Assembly: GCA_009599575.1 (NCBI GenBank)
Contig: VWND01000009.1
Coordinates: forward strand, 1,116,001-1,180,000
DNA length: 64,000 nucleotides
From: Blumeriella jaapii
Taxonomy: Eukaryota; Ascomycota; Leotiomycetes; Helotiales; Drepanopezizaceae
Reading direction: 5' to 3'
Shown in pieces: positions 10,331 to 22,481 of the stretch (position 1 is its first letter; the number at the start of each line of letters is the position of its first letter). The notes below the pieces were generated by a model. That model was given only the letters and a program-made list of their open reading frames with translations. It was not told the origin of the DNA and did no database searches. The translations under genes were made by a program, and so were the position numbers.

Positions 10331-12055
10331 GCATTTAAATTATTTAATTAATAACGAGCGCTTTTAATAAATTATTAGCTTTTTTATTTAATTAATCGAC
10401 AAAGATTTTTGCGTCCGTTTTTAAAATAAAATACACGCCGTATAATTCGCTTTTTATTTTTTTTATTGTTTTAAAAGCGCTTCGATATTTTCGTTTAATA
10501 GCATCGTAGCGTATTTCCGCGGAAAACTATAAGCCGCTTTCGAATCGTAAAAAATACCGTTTTTTATTTTTATCGATTTATTATAATATAATTTTTTAAC
10601 CGAAAATATTAGCGTCGATAATCAAAATGATTTTTTTTGCGTCTAAGCTGTAATCGATCCGCATAAACGATAAAACCGATAAAAAATCGTTTTTAAAAAC
10701 TTTTATAATTTTGTTTTACTTTTTTTCCTAAACGAAATCGATTTCTTTTTTTATCGTAGCGTAAATGGATGCAGTTTTTTAAAAAAAGTTTTTAATTTAA
10801 TTGCGATAATAAATTATAACGCTAATAAAAGCTTTGGCTTCGATAATATTTTTATATTTTTTTTATTCGTATATTTTTTTAAATTTCTTTCGTTAAAAAT
10901 AACGATTAGCGCTGTTAATTATATAATTAATAATATTTATTTCGAATATGCAAAATTTTAATCGAAAGCTAATAATAGCTTTGGCTTTTTCGAAACAGAC
11001 TATAATTTTGTCGATGTTTTAAATATATTTTATTATATAACGTCGAATTTTAAAAAGAATTTTTTTATTATTATAATATAATTTAAGGTTTTTTATTTCA
11101 ACGTCGTTAATATAAAAAAAGATAATATTAAAAATGCAAATTATAAGAATTTTATATACGACTTTTACAAATTAAACGACTAAATTAGTAATTTCTATAA
11201 ATACTTTCGTTATACGCAGCAGACCGATTAATATTTAAATTGCCGTTATATTTCGAAATCGTAAATCAAATACTAAATAATCGTAGCCGAAAAACAAATC
11301 GAAAAAAAAAGCAATTATTAATTTTGCGAATTCGTTTAAAAATTAATCGACGTTGGATAATACGTTAGCGTTTCGTATCGTTATTTTGTTTATTTCGACG
11401 ACCGTAATAATAAATTTGTAAATTTCTTTTTTTTTTTTTCGCAACGATAAATTATTTGTTTTTGTATAAATCGTGATAAAATTCGAAAATCTTTTGCTTA
11501 ATTCGTTTTTTTAACATTTCGACTATTTTATTTTAGAAAACTTTAAAAATTAAAAAAATCTTTTTTTACCAGGCTTCGTAAAATACGGTTTTGATATCGA
11601 TATAAAACGTAACGTTAAAATTAAATTGGCTTATTTCGGTGAAATCGAAGGCTATAGTTTTTTTTCGATTGCGTAAGATTTCGTATAAAAATTTTTTTTT
11701 TTTTGGCAAAAATTGAATTCCGATTGCTAAATTATTAAATCGTTTTTTTGTAAATCGGCTGCCAGATAACAAATTGGAAAATCGGCCGATAATAAATCTT
11801 TCGAGTTCGCTAGTAATTAGTTAAAATAGTTTTATTGCTTCGTTTTTTTCGAACCAATCGTTTATTTTTTCGAAAATATTTTTACCGAATTTATTAAAAT
11901 TTACGAATCGTATTTTATTAGCTTTGCGCTTGTAAAAAATACTGATATTAATATAAAAAAATAAAATATATAAATCGGATTTGTTTAATACGAAAACGAA
12001 ATCTTCGGAATTTTTATTTTCGAATTAATAATTAAAAATATTAATATTAGTTAAT
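10331..12055 (-). pseudogene. B1 reverse transcriptase-RNase H (degraded)
   Basis: Aligns in reverse with B2 18600-20320; the RNase H tail continues at 3904-3760 beyond the A1 insert. The open piece 11772-11566 contains FLYEILRNRKKTIAFDFTEI, then YIDIKTVFY, an RT N-terminal segment shared with B2. Downstream frames carry RT palm fragments between many stops. RNase H is interrupted by A1 at 3910-10325. Confidence 0.82.
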
Positions 12056-12058
12056 TTT

Positions 12059-12091
12059 ATTCGCGGTGCTATTTCGATTAGCGACGTAAAT
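12059..12091. repeat. 33-bp palindromic micro-repeat, B1 protease-RT linker
   Basis: Ends ATTCGCG (12059-12065) and CGTAAAT (12085-12091, degraded CGCGAAT). Orthologue of 18562-18594 in B2. Confidence 0.85.
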
Positions 12092-12189
12092 GCTTTTAGC
12101 CGAGTATTTTCTAAGTTTTGTTATAACTTAGCGTTTGTTTTAAAATCAAAGCCGGCTATTGTTTTTCCGATAAAACGTCGATTAAAAAG

Positions 12190-12620
12190 ATTTTGTCGCC
12201 GGCGACGGTAATTTAATTATAAAAAAATCGGTTCCAGTTTCAGAAAAAGGCTTTTATTTGGCCGTTTTCGGTGTATTTAAAGCTGACGAAATTCTTTAAA
12301 ATCTAAAGTATTTCGAAAATAATAAAATAAAAATATTTTTTTATCATTAAAATTTTTTTATAAATAATAATACTTTTAACGTCGATTTTTATATTTCGTA
12401 CAATTTTATTAAATTTAATAATATTTTTATTAACGATCGTATAAATTATTCGTTTGTCGATAATAATAAAAATATTATTAACTTCGGCTGTTTTCTGGTT
12501 TATATAATTAATTTCGGCTCTATTATCGAATAAAGCGAAAGCGGTCGTATTTTTCTTAAATATTATTTTTATTTTTAGCGCTTTTATAGCCGTATAAAAG
12601 CAGTTTCGTCGTTTTGACTT
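12190..12620 (-). pseudogene. B1 aspartic protease (degraded)
   Basis: Reverse counterpart of B2 18009-18413. The active-site region near 12540-12510 reads A-L-F-D-N-R-A-E-V-N, against D-S-K-T-E-V-N in B2. The two copies lost different residues of an ancestral D-S-G-A, as expected when RIP hits each copy separately. Confidence 0.8.
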
Positions 12621-12849
12621 TTAAATCTTTATAATAAAAGCTAAAAGGCTGATTTCTTCCGAAGATTTTTTTTTATCGGCTAAATTAACTGCGATATTAT
12701 AAATTTTTTTTTGATTTTTTTCTAATTTAAAATCGTTTTTTTTTTTCGAATAATTTTAATTTTCTCGTTTTTTTTTAATGCAAAGATTTGTTTATTAATA
12801 ATTTTGTCGAATCTTTCTTTTGTATTAAATAAATCGTTGAATTTTAATT

Positions 12850-14760
12850 TAATTTTTTGTTTTATAATTTTTTTAATAATTTCGTCGACCGCTTCGGAGC
12901 TAATATATTTATCGATTTATTTTTCGCTTCGTATTAATAATAAGCATTTAGAAGCTGGTACTTTTTAAATAATTTGAATCGGAATATCGGTGTCGATATT
13001 TTTTATATCGTCGCTAATTCTTTTTATTATAAGCGTTTTTTTAATAATTTTATCGGCTTTTTTTCGAATTTTAAAATCTTTTTTTTTTTCGATTCTGACG
13101 TTTTTTTTTATATTAATTAGTTTAGCGAATAAAATAAAAGCATTTTGCTTTTTTATAATTCGTTGGCTTAATTATACAGCTATAATATCTGCAGATGCGA
13201 TAATTGCATTAATAATATACGTATTTGTTTTCTATTCATATACTTAAACTTTATTTACGTTTAGAATAAAAGTTTTCTTTTTGATTAATACGCTTTTTAA
13301 AATGTTTTTTTTTTATTAATAAAAATCGTTTTTACATCCTTTTTATTTTCTAAGCAATCGTTCTATTCCGTATTTTTCATTTTTAAGCGCATAGTATTTA
13401 ACCAGTTTTAATTTTCAGCTTTATTAAAAAAGCCTATTCCTGTTTCCACCGGTCCGAAGCAAATCGCTCCGTACTTATTAATATAACAAATATTATTGTT
13501 TATATAAAAATTAAATACTTTGCATTTTAAGCGAATATAAGGTTTTTCGTAATAAATTTTTTTGTTATTACAAAATTCGCATTTAAGGCCACGAGATTTA
13601 TTTTAATAATTATTTTTACTATTTTAATAGCCGCGATTTTGATTTCCGCGTTAATTTTTTTTTTTCTCTGATAATCGTTGTTATAATTAATGTTTCGCTA
13701 ATTTTAATCGTTAATACGAAAAAGTTGCTACTGGGCAGTTATTATTTTTACGATAGCTTAGCGAAGCTGATCGCTTCGCGCATTTTAAAAAAAATAATTG
13801 TTATAAAAACTATTTTAATCGTTTTTATTATCCGAATTAACGTAAAAAATTTTTTTTTGCTATTGTATAAAACTTTCGATTTTGCTTTAAAATCCTTAAA
13901 TTTTAATATCGGTAAATTTTAATATAAAAGTTTCGATATTCTTATCAAGCTTTTCCAAGCTAATAAGCTTTGCGGAACGATTAAAGAATATAATAACTAG
14001 TTGTTTTTTAGCGATTTCGGTAACTTTTAGTGGCTGGGCATATTTTTGCATTAAAGCTTCTACGTCTTTTTTATAAATAAAAAAAAGGAATTTCTTTTAG
14101 TTTATAGCTTCGATAATACGTTCGCTTTAGTTTTGTTTGAAAACGAATTCTACGAATTTGAAATATTAATCGAAAGTTTTAAAATTTTATTTATTAATTT
14201 TAAAATGCTTAATAATTTTATTGCGAATGCTAATTGAAAAGCTAAATAAAAACAACTTTTCCTATTTAATTTTATTTAAAACTTTTTTGTTAACGAAAAC
14301 GTTAAAAACTTTCGTATAAATACGATAATAAACCTTAAGTTTTTTAATTTAACGAGTTATTATAATAAACTATTTAAAAAAAGCGATAATATCGCGAATT
14401 TGCTAGCGATTGTAGTTTCGGAATTTCGATTTCAAAGCTTTAACTAGCTTACGCTAATTTCGAGCCTTAATAACCTTCCATTTATTTATCGATTTAATAA
14501 TATCCTTGGTAATTAAATTATAATAACAAAGAAGTTTATCGAATATCTTAATTTTAAAAACTCCGAAATCCTTATAAATTTTTTTATATTTTTCGATAAA
14601 ATCGGTAACGTTGGCGCTACTAAATAAAAATGCATCAAAAAAGCCAAAAAAAAAGCATGCGGCCTCGCATAAGAAAACGAAGAGCGTCGTTGTTTATAAT
14701 GTTAATAAAAATATTGGTAGGGTTTGAATTAAATAAATAAATATTTTCTAAAATTGCAGA
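12850..14760 (-). pseudogene. B1 Gag (degraded)
   Basis: Reverse complement of the B2 gag region 15900-17690. Recognisable gag segments lie near 14690-14580 (the reverse of the ALLF-type start seen in B2 and B3) and the nucleocapsid end near 13650-13400. Hydrophobic open frames on the plus strand at 12990-13247 and 13725-13922 are antisense shadows of this gene. Confidence 0.75.
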
Positions 14761-14944
14761 TTAAGGGTTTTTAATATAAAAAAAATCGTTTTTAATAAAA
14801 AGGCTATTAAAAAAGTCTTTGTGTTTTTTAAAAAAATTAAATAAAATAAAATTGCGTTCAAATATTTAAGTAATATATTAAAAAATTTGTTTTTTAATAA
14901 GTTAATTAAATTGATATAATATTATTATATAATTTACGATTTCG

Positions 14945-14949
14945 ATATT
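14945..14949. repeat. Target-site duplication ATATT of B2 (left copy; right copy 33613-33617)
   Basis: The left flank ...TTTCGATATT and the right flank ATATTCCG... rejoin into the B1 leader sequence (compare 15705-15725 of B2 in reverse). One T is shared with, or lost at, the LTR start. Confidence 0.85.
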
Positions 14950-15214
14950 ATAAAACGGTGATACTTTGTATTGATAGGAGTTGGTAGTTTAGCTATAATC
15001 GAGGCATAGACCCCTCCGAGACCCCCTGCCATTAACTACTTTCAACAGATATAAAAGCAAAGCATTCTTTTAAATAACACTATAAGCACGCAGTCCAATT
15101 TATACTTTTATTTATTCTTTTTTTCCTTTTTTCAGTTTTTTCTAGAGATTTTTTATATTATTTTACCTACCGACATATGGCCGTATCAATTTGATTTTTC
15201 TATCTATTTTTACA
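14949..15214 (+). repeat. B2 5' LTR
   Basis: Matches 33346-33612, 34110-34375 (reverse) and 60815-61081. The left part is well kept (GAGGCATAGACCCCTCCGAG) and the right part is RIP-altered. It begins TATAAAACGG where the intact form is TGTAAAACGG. Confidence 0.94.
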
Positions 15215-15890
15215 TTTGGTAATTTACGCAGGAATTTAAACTTCGGTGTTTCGTTTTTATATATTCGCCGATGCATTTTTTAAATTCGCAATCAAAATCG
15301 ATTTCGATATTTCGCTATTACGGCTTAAAAAACCTTTCATATAGTATTATTCGCAGCTGTATTATATAAAAGACTTTTAATAGCTTCTTTTATTTTGCGC
15401 ATAGTTATTAAACTATAAAAATGCAATATATTTCAAAAACGTCTGAAATTACGATCAGGCAATTCTAAACCGTATAAAATTCAAAGCTCGAAAATCGCTC
15501 TTTTGTTTAGGAATAACAAATCGAATATTGGTTCGTACGCTTCGATCGCTGCGCTCGGCCTTTTTGAACTAGATTTTTTTTGATCAAACATCTGGCGAAA
15601 ATTTAATTTTTTGATTTTACGTTTTATAATTATAGCAATTACAATTTGCGGCTTTTTATTAAAAATAATAAGGAAATGGCTGTACGTGCATTGGCCTAAG
15701 CTACGGAATATCGAAACCGTGGATTATATAACAATATTATATTAATTTAATTAATTTATTAAAAAATAAGTTTTTTAATATATTACCCAAATATTTGAAC
15801 GCAATCTTATTTTATTTAATTCCTTCAGAAAATATAAAAACCTTTTTGATAGCTCCCTTATTAAAAACAATTCCTTTTATATTAAAAACT
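15215..15890 (+). other. B2 leader between 5' LTR and gag
   Basis: No coding frame seen. It starts TTTGGTAATTTACGC directly after the LTR, a possible but unproven primer-binding site. The same leader occurs at 33613-34109 (reverse, B1) and 61082-61790 (B3). The stretch around 15680-15720 marks the point where B2 itself hit B1. Confidence 0.6.
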
Positions 15891-15899
15891 TTCAATCTG

Positions 15900-17690
15900 C
15901 AATTTTAAAAAATATTTATTTATTTAATTCAAATCTTATTAATACTTTCGTTAATATTATAAACAACGACGCTTTTCGTTTTTTTATACGAAATCGCATG
16001 CTTTTTTCTGGCTCCTTTGATACATTTTTATTTAATAGCGCTAATATTACCGATTTTATCGAAAAATATAAAAAAATCTGTAAGGATTCGGAATTTCTAA
16101 AACTAAAATGTTCGATAAACTCTTTCGCTATTATAATTTAACTACCAAAAATATTATCAAATCGATAAATAAATAAAAAGCTATTAAAGCTCGAAACTAG
16201 CGTAAGCTAATTAAAACTTTGAAATCGGAATTCCGAAACTACGATCGTTAATAAATTCGCGATATTATCGTTTTTTTTAAACAGTTTATTATAATAATTC
16301 GCTAAATTAAAAAACTCAAAGCTTATTATCGTATTTATACGAAGATTTCTAACGTTTTCGTTAATAAAAAGGTTTTAAGCGAGGTTAAGCAAAAAAAACT
16401 GTTTTTATTTGGCTTTTTAATTAGCATTCGCAATAAAATTATTAAGCATTTTAAAGTTAATAAACAAAATTTTAAAACTTTCGATTAATATTCCAAATTT
16501 ATAAAATTCGTTTTTAAATAAAATTAAAACGAACGTATTATTAAAATTATAAACTAAAAGAAATCTTTTTTTTTTTTTTACAAAAAAAACGTGGAAGCTT
16601 TAATACAGAAATATGCCCAGCTATTAAAAATTACCGAAATCGCTAAAAAACAATTAGTTATTATATTATTTAATTATTTTGCAAAATTTATTGGCTTGGA
16701 AAAGCTTAATAAAAATATCGAAATTTTCGTATTAAAATTTACCGATATTAAAATTCAAAAATTTCAGAGCAAAATCGAAAGTCTTATGCAATAGCAGAAA
16801 AAATTCTTTTACGTTAATTCGGATAATAAAAACGATTAAAATAGCTTTTATAACAATTATTTTTTTTAAAATACGCGAAACGATTAATTTCGCCAAGTCA
16901 TCGTAAAAATAATGGCTGCCCAGTGGCAATTTTCCCGTGCTAACGATCAGAATCAGCGAAATACTAATTATAATAACAATTATTAAAAAAAAAAAGAAAA
17001 TCAACGCGAAAACCAAAATCGCGGCTATTAAAATAATAAAAATAATTATTAAAACAAATTCCGTGGCTCTAAATATAAGTTTTGTAATAATAAAGAAATT
17101 CATTGCGAAAAATCCTATATTCGCTTAAAATGCAAAGTATTTAATTTCTGTATAAATAATAATATTTACTATATTAATAAATACGAAGCGATTTGTTTCG
17201 GACCGGTAGAAGCAGAAATAGGCTTTTTCAACAAAGCTGAAAACCAGAGCTGATTAAATATTATTCGTTTAAAAGTGAAAGATACGGAATAGAACGACTG
17301 TTTGGAAAACAGGAAAAATACGAAGACGATTTTTATTAGTAAAAAAGAAAATATCTCAGAAGGCGTATTAATTAAAAAGAAAACCTTTATTTCAAATATA
17401 AATGGAATTTAAGTATATAAATAAAACAAATATATATATTACCAATGTAATTATCGTATTTACAAATATTATAGCTGCATAATTAAGCCAGCGAACTATA
17501 AGAAAGCAAAATGCTTTTATTCCATTCGCCAAACCGACTAATATAAAAAAAAACGTTAAAATCGAAAAAAAAAAAGATTTTGAAATTCGAAAAAAAACCG
17601 ATAAAACTATTAAAAAAACGTTTATAATAAAGAAAATTAATAACGATATAAAAAATATCGACACCGATATTCCGGTCCAAATCCTTTAAA
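15900..17690 (+). pseudogene. B2 Gag (degraded)
   Basis: Gag relic in several frames. An early segment reads FLFNSANITDFIEKYKKICK, the capsid start I associate with this fungal Gypsy lineage. A middle segment includes KKVLSEVKQKKLFLFG, and 16591-16794 is open. The nucleocapsid end near 17120-17230 shows L-K-C-K-V-F-N-F and further Cys/Gly remnants of a zinc knuckle. Minus-strand hydrophobic frames at 16732-17103 and 17392-17680 are antisense shadows. Confidence 0.78.
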
Positions 17691-18008
17691 AAATACCAGC
17701 TTTTAAACGCCTATTATTAATACGAAGCGAGAAATAAATCGATAAATATATTAATTCCGAAGCCGTCGACGAAGCTATTAAAAAAATTATAAAATAGAAA
17801 ATTAAATTAAAATTCAGCGATTTATTTAGCATATAAAAAAGATTCGATAAAATCATTAATAAACAAATTCCTGTATTAAAAAAAAACGAAAAAAATTAAA
17901 ATCATTCGAAAAAAAAACGATTTTAAATTAAAAAAAAATCAAAAAAAAATTTACAATATCGCCGTTAATTTAGCCGATAAAAAGAAATTTTCGGAAAAAA
18001 TCAGCCTT

Positions 18009-18413
18009 TTGGCTTTCGCTATAAAAACCCAAAAGTCAAAACGACGAAACTGCTTTTACACGGCTATAAAAGCATTAAAAATAAAAATAATATTTAAAAA
18101 AAATACGACCGCCCTCGCTTTATTCGACAGTAAAACCGAAGTTAATTGCATAAACCAAAAAACGGCCGAAGCTAATAGTATTTCGATTATCACCGATAAA
18201 CGAATAATTTACACGACCGTTAATAAAAATATTATTAAATTTAATAAAATTGTACGAAATATAAAAATCGACGTTAAAAATATTATTATTTATAAAAACT
18301 TTCTGATAATAAAAAAATGCTTTTATTTTATTATTTTTAAAATGCTTTGGATTTTAAAAAATTTCGTCAGTTTTAAATACACCGAGAACGGCCAAATAAA
18401 AGCTTTTTTTTAA
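18009..18413 (+). pseudogene. B2 aspartic protease
   Basis: The longest open stretch of this copy, about 134 codons. The active-site segment reads ALALFDSKTEVNCINQKTAE: D-S is kept, but the following Gly-Ala has become Lys-Thr. The flap region and the second hydrophobic segment (FKMLWILKNFVSFKYTE) follow in retropepsin order. It cleaved the Gag-Pol polyprotein. Inactive as it stands. Confidence 0.85.
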
Positions 18414-18561
18414 AATTAAAACCGATTTTTTTAAAATTAAATTATCGTCGCCGGCGATAAGATTTTTTTAATCGACGTTTTATCGAAAAACGAATAGCCG
18501 GCTTTAGTTTTAAAACAGACGCTGAGCTATAATAAAACTTGAAAAATACTCGGCTAAAAGC

Positions 18562-18594
18562 ATTTACGTCGTTAATCGAAATAACACCGCGAAT
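18562..18594. repeat. 33-bp palindromic micro-repeat, B2 protease-RT linker
   Basis: Ends ATTTACG (degraded ATTCGCG) and CGCGAAT (18588-18594). Read in pol frame as F-T-S-L-I-E-I-T-P-R-I, the same frame as the other B2 units. Confidence 0.87.
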
Positions 18595-18599
18595 AAAAC

Positions 18600-20480
18600 T
18601 GGCTAATATTAATATTTTTGGCTATTAATTCGGAAATAAAAATTCCGAAGATTTCGTTTTCGTATTAAACAAACCCGATTTATATATTTTACTTTTTTGT
18701 GTTAATATTAGCATTTTTTATAAACGCAAAACTAATAAAATACGATTCGTAAATCTTGGCGAATTCGGTGGAAATATTTCCGAAAAAATAAACGATTGGT
18801 TCGAAAAAAATAAAATAATAAAATTACTCTAATTAATTATTAGCGAATTCGAAAAACTTATCACCGGCCGATTTTCCAGTTTATTATTTGGCAGCCGATT
18901 ATAAAAAAACGATTTGATAATTTAGTAATCGGAATTTAATTTTTATTAAAAAAAAAAAAATTTTATACGAAGTTTTACGCAACCGAAAAAAAGCTATAGC
19001 TTTCGATTTTACCGAAATAGGCCAATTTAGCTTTAACGTTACGTTTTATATCGATATTAAAACCGTATTTTACGAAATCTGGCAAAAAAAAACTTTTTTA
19101 ATTCCTAGAGCTTTTTAAAATAAAATAATCGAAATGCTAAAAAAACGAATTAAGCAAAAGATTCTCGAATTTTGCCACGGCTTATACAAAAACAAATAAT
19201 TTATTATTGCGAAAAAAAAAAGCATTTACAAACTTATTATCGTAATCGTCGAAATAAACAAAATAACGATACGAAATGCTAACGTGTTATTTAACGTCGA
19301 TTAATTTTTAAACGAATTCGCAAGATTAATAATTGCTTTTTTTTCGATTTGTTTTCCGGCTACGATTATTTAATATTTAATTTACGATTTCGAAATATAA
19401 CGGCAATTCAAATACTAATCGGTTTGCTGCGTATAACGAAAGTATTTATGAAAGCTATTAATTTAATCGCTTAATTCGTAAAAGTCGTATACAAAATTTT
19501 TATAATTTGCATTTCTGATATTATTTTTTTTTACGTTAACGACGTTAAAATAAAAAGCTTTAAATTATATTATAATAATAAAAAGATTTTTTTTGAAATT
19601 CGACGTTATATAATAAAATATATTTAAAATATCGACAAAGTTATAGTTTGCTTCGAAAAAGCTAAAGCTATTATTAGCCTTCGATTAAAATTTTGTATAT
19701 TCGAAATAAATATCGTTGATTATATAACTAACAGCGCTGGCCGTTATTTTTAACGAAAAAAATTAAAAAAATTTGCGAATAAAAAAAATATAAAAATATT
19801 ACCGAAGCTAAAGCTTTTATTAGCGTTCTGATTTACTACCGCAATTAAATTAAAAACTTTTTTTAGAAAGCTGCATTTATTTATGTTACGATAAAAAAAA
19901 AGTCGATTTCGTTTAGAAAAAAAAGCAAAATAAAATTATAAAAGTTTTTAAAAACGATTTTTTATCGGTTTTATTTTTTGTCCGGATCGATTATAATCCA
20001 GACGCAAAAAAAATTATTTTAATTATCGACGCTAGTATTTTCGGTTAGAAAGTTGTATTATAACAAATCGACGAAAACAAAAAGCGACATTTTTTACGAT
20101 TCGAAAGCGGTTTATAATTTTTCGCTAAAGCACGCTACGATATTATTAAACGAAAATATCGAAGCGTTTTCAAAATAATAAAAAAAATAAAAAGCAAATT
20201 GTACGGCGTACATTTTATTTTAAAAACAAACGCAAAAGTTTTATCGATTAATTAAATAAAAAAGCCAATAATTTATCAAAAGCGCTTGTTATTAATTAAA
20301 TAGCTTAGATACGATTTATAAATTTCGAAATTAAATATATTAAAAAAATAATTAATATAGCGGCAAACGGCCTTTTTAAACGAAAACGTTTTTATCCGTT
20401 TGATTTCGCTAAATAAAGCGAATAAAATATCGACGAATAAATCGCTAACGAAATCGGCTGCTTTGCTATTTGCGCTTTAG
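18600..20480 (+). pseudogene. B2 reverse transcriptase-RNase H (degraded)
   Basis: RT fragments in order: VTFYIDIKTVFYEIW near 19040-19080, IVEINKITIRNANVLFNVD near 19240-19300, and NEFARLIIAFFSI near 19310-19350. These parallel the finger and palm motifs of this Gypsy lineage (V-N-D-L-R-x-L-N, then the F-S-G-Y region). The catalytic Asp-Asp box is not readable in one frame. RNase H occupies about 19760-20480, with stops and frameshifts throughout. Confidence 0.82.
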
Positions 20481-20499
20481 GTTTTATAAAGCCGAAACT

Positions 20500-20532
20500 A
20501 TTCGCGTTGCTATTTCGGCTGGCACCGCGAAT
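20500..20532. repeat. 33-bp palindromic micro-repeat, B2 RNase H-integrase linker, unit 1
   Basis: Perfect ends ATTCGCG and CGCGAAT. In element frame it reads F-A-L-L-F-R-L-A-P-R-I. Together with unit 2 it is the best-preserved copy. Confidence 0.92.
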
Positions 20533-20562
20533 AAAAAACATTAATTTTCGGGCCGAAAAAGC

Positions 20563-20595
20563 ATTCGCGTTATTATTTCGGCTGGCACCGCGAAT
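20563..20595. repeat. 33-bp palindromic micro-repeat, B2 RNase H-integrase linker, unit 2
   Basis: Same arms and loop as unit 1, starting 63 bp (21 codons) later and so in the same frame: A-F-A-L-L-F-R-L-A-P-R-I-N. Confidence 0.92.
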
Positions 20596-20769
20596 AAATT
20601 TAACCGAAAATAATCGGAATAAATCGATTAACGACGAAAATAAACTTTAATCGATAACTACGAAACCGAAAACTTTTATTTAATCGTATATTATTTAATT
20701 ATTTTATTTAAATTATTTAACGTATTAAATTATTAATTTAAATTATTTAAAAACTAAGCTTTCGATTAT

Positions 20770-22080
20770 ATTTTAGCCGATAAAAAGCTGTATAAAATGG
20801 AAAATAATATATATTAAAAACGCTTAATCGTAGATAATAAAGCCGACAAATTTCAAATTATAAAAAAAGCTTACGAAAAAATGTTTTATAAAAAAGCTAA
20901 AGCCATTTATCACCGAATTAAAAATAATTTTTAATAGAAAAAATGCTTCGAAAACTGCAAAGCTTTCGTTAAAAGCTGCGTTTTTTGCTAAAAACGAAAG
21001 CTTGGCCGAAAAAAAAATCTATTATATCCGACGTAATTTTCTGAAATTTAAAAAAAAGTTAATTTCGACGTTATACGCGTACCGATTATCGACCGCGAAT
21101 ATATATATTTCGTATTAGCTATCGACGATTTTTTTGAATAATTTAAAAAGCGATTTTTCCGAAACGCTATTTTCGAAATTATAGCGATTTTTTTTTAAAA
21201 AAACGTTATATATCGACACGATTTATTTAGCAAATTAAACGTCGATAATAAATCCGAAAACAAAAGCGTTATCGAAACTTTTATAAAAAAAATACGGAAT
21301 TTAACGTATTTAAATTTTAGCTTATAATTCGAAAAGCAACGGATTCGTTAAACGAAGTTATAAAAATATTTTCGACGGGCTTTTAAAAGCCATTCGAAAG
21401 AATTATAAATGTTGGTCGCGGAAATTTTCGGAAATGCTTTTTGCTATACGTATATATATATACGTTTTTATTAAAATAATTTTATTTTTTATTTAATACG
21501 GCAAAAACGCTCGATTGCTTTTGGAAATAAAATAGCCCGTATAAAAGCTTTATAACGTAATTAAAATGAAAACGAAAGCGGATTTATTAATAATAAAATT
21601 TAAACAGCTAAATTACCGCGATATAAATATAAAAAAAATAATTTAAAAAAAAAAAATATAAAAAAGCAGCTAAAAAAGTCTGAAATAAAACTAAAATTTT
21701 AAAAAAAACGCTAATTAAAAAAGAAAATCTGGTTTTAGTTTATAATATCCAGCGCGCTATTAATAAATCGGCCGATATTAAATTTAATTATAAATAGCTC
21801 GGATTTTACGAAGTATACGAAGCCGAATTAAATAAAAGCTATTATAAGCTTACGGAATTCGATGGAATAAAACTAAAAAAAACGTTCGCTGCTAATCGGT
21901 TAAAACGATTTTATAAAAAAAACCAGCAAATCTATTTTTTAAATTCTAATTTAAACAACGACTTCGATTTCAGCGATTCCGACGACGATTCCGATTAAAA
22001 CGATTATACTTCTGAAGAAAAAAAACTTTTTAGAAAGGTTTAAAAACAACCGAACGATAATTTCGCTGCTGAAAACATTA
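20770..22080 (+). pseudogene. B2 integrase with GPY/F-type C-terminus (degraded)
   Basis: The HHCC zinc-binding end shows Y-H-R-I-K-N-N-F and later C-V-F-C near 20860-20990. The core start resembles VIRVPIIDREYIYFVLAIDD near 21065-21130 (first catalytic Asp in D-D-F). The C-terminal module at 21760-21920 runs L-G-F-Y-E-V-Y-E-A, then KLTEFDGIKLKKTFAANRLK. A short acidic tail (DFDFSDSDDDSD) follows. Frequent TAA/TAG stops. Confidence 0.85.
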
Positions 22081-22481
22081 TTTAAATCGTGATTTTATTT
22101 ATAACCGAAAAAAAGAAAAGTGCATACAAGATTATTTATTAATTATTTTACTGTTTTTTGTTATTTATTATATTTTTTTTTATTATATACTGTTTTATTG
22201 TTTTTGTTTTGCTTTACTTATATATAATTTAATTATTTTGTTTTATATATATTATTTATTTCTGAAACTTTTTTTTTATATTATTTAAAATATTTATTAT
22301 ACTTTTTTTTGTTTAATTATATTTTTGTTTATCAGAACAAAAGCTTTGTATATATTTAAGCCGTATATTTAATATATTTATATTATTCGTATATTTTACG
22401 AAAACTATTTTTTATGCATTTTATTATTTATTATTTTCTGTACTATTTACTTTTCTCGTTATTTTAAACGAATGCTTGCTT
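22081..22481 (+). other. B2 AT-rich post-integrase segment up to the Gypsy-E insertion
   Basis: Very T-rich, with no credible frame. It continues at 29847 once Gypsy-E is removed, and its reverse counterpart is 1740-2135 in B1. Confidence 0.6.
22477..22481. repeat. Target-site duplication TGCTT of Gypsy-E (left copy; right copy 29842-29846)
   Basis: TGCTT flanks both LTRs. B1 near 1750-1770 (reverse complement) shows the empty site with a single copy. Confidence 0.92.

Noticed and set aside
12990..13247. Hydrophobic plus-strand ORF that looks like a small membrane protein, with relatives at 17392-17680 and 63274-63537
   Set aside because: All are the antisense of the same Gypsy-B gag segment. 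The Phe/Ile/Leu-rich translation comes from reading Lys/Asn/Asp-rich gag codons backwards.
16732..17103. Minus-strand 123-codon hydrophobic ORF, with relatives at 13725-13922 and 62599-62919
   Set aside because: Antisense shadow of the Gypsy-B gag C-terminal region; the sense strand shows ordered gag and nucleocapsid remnants.
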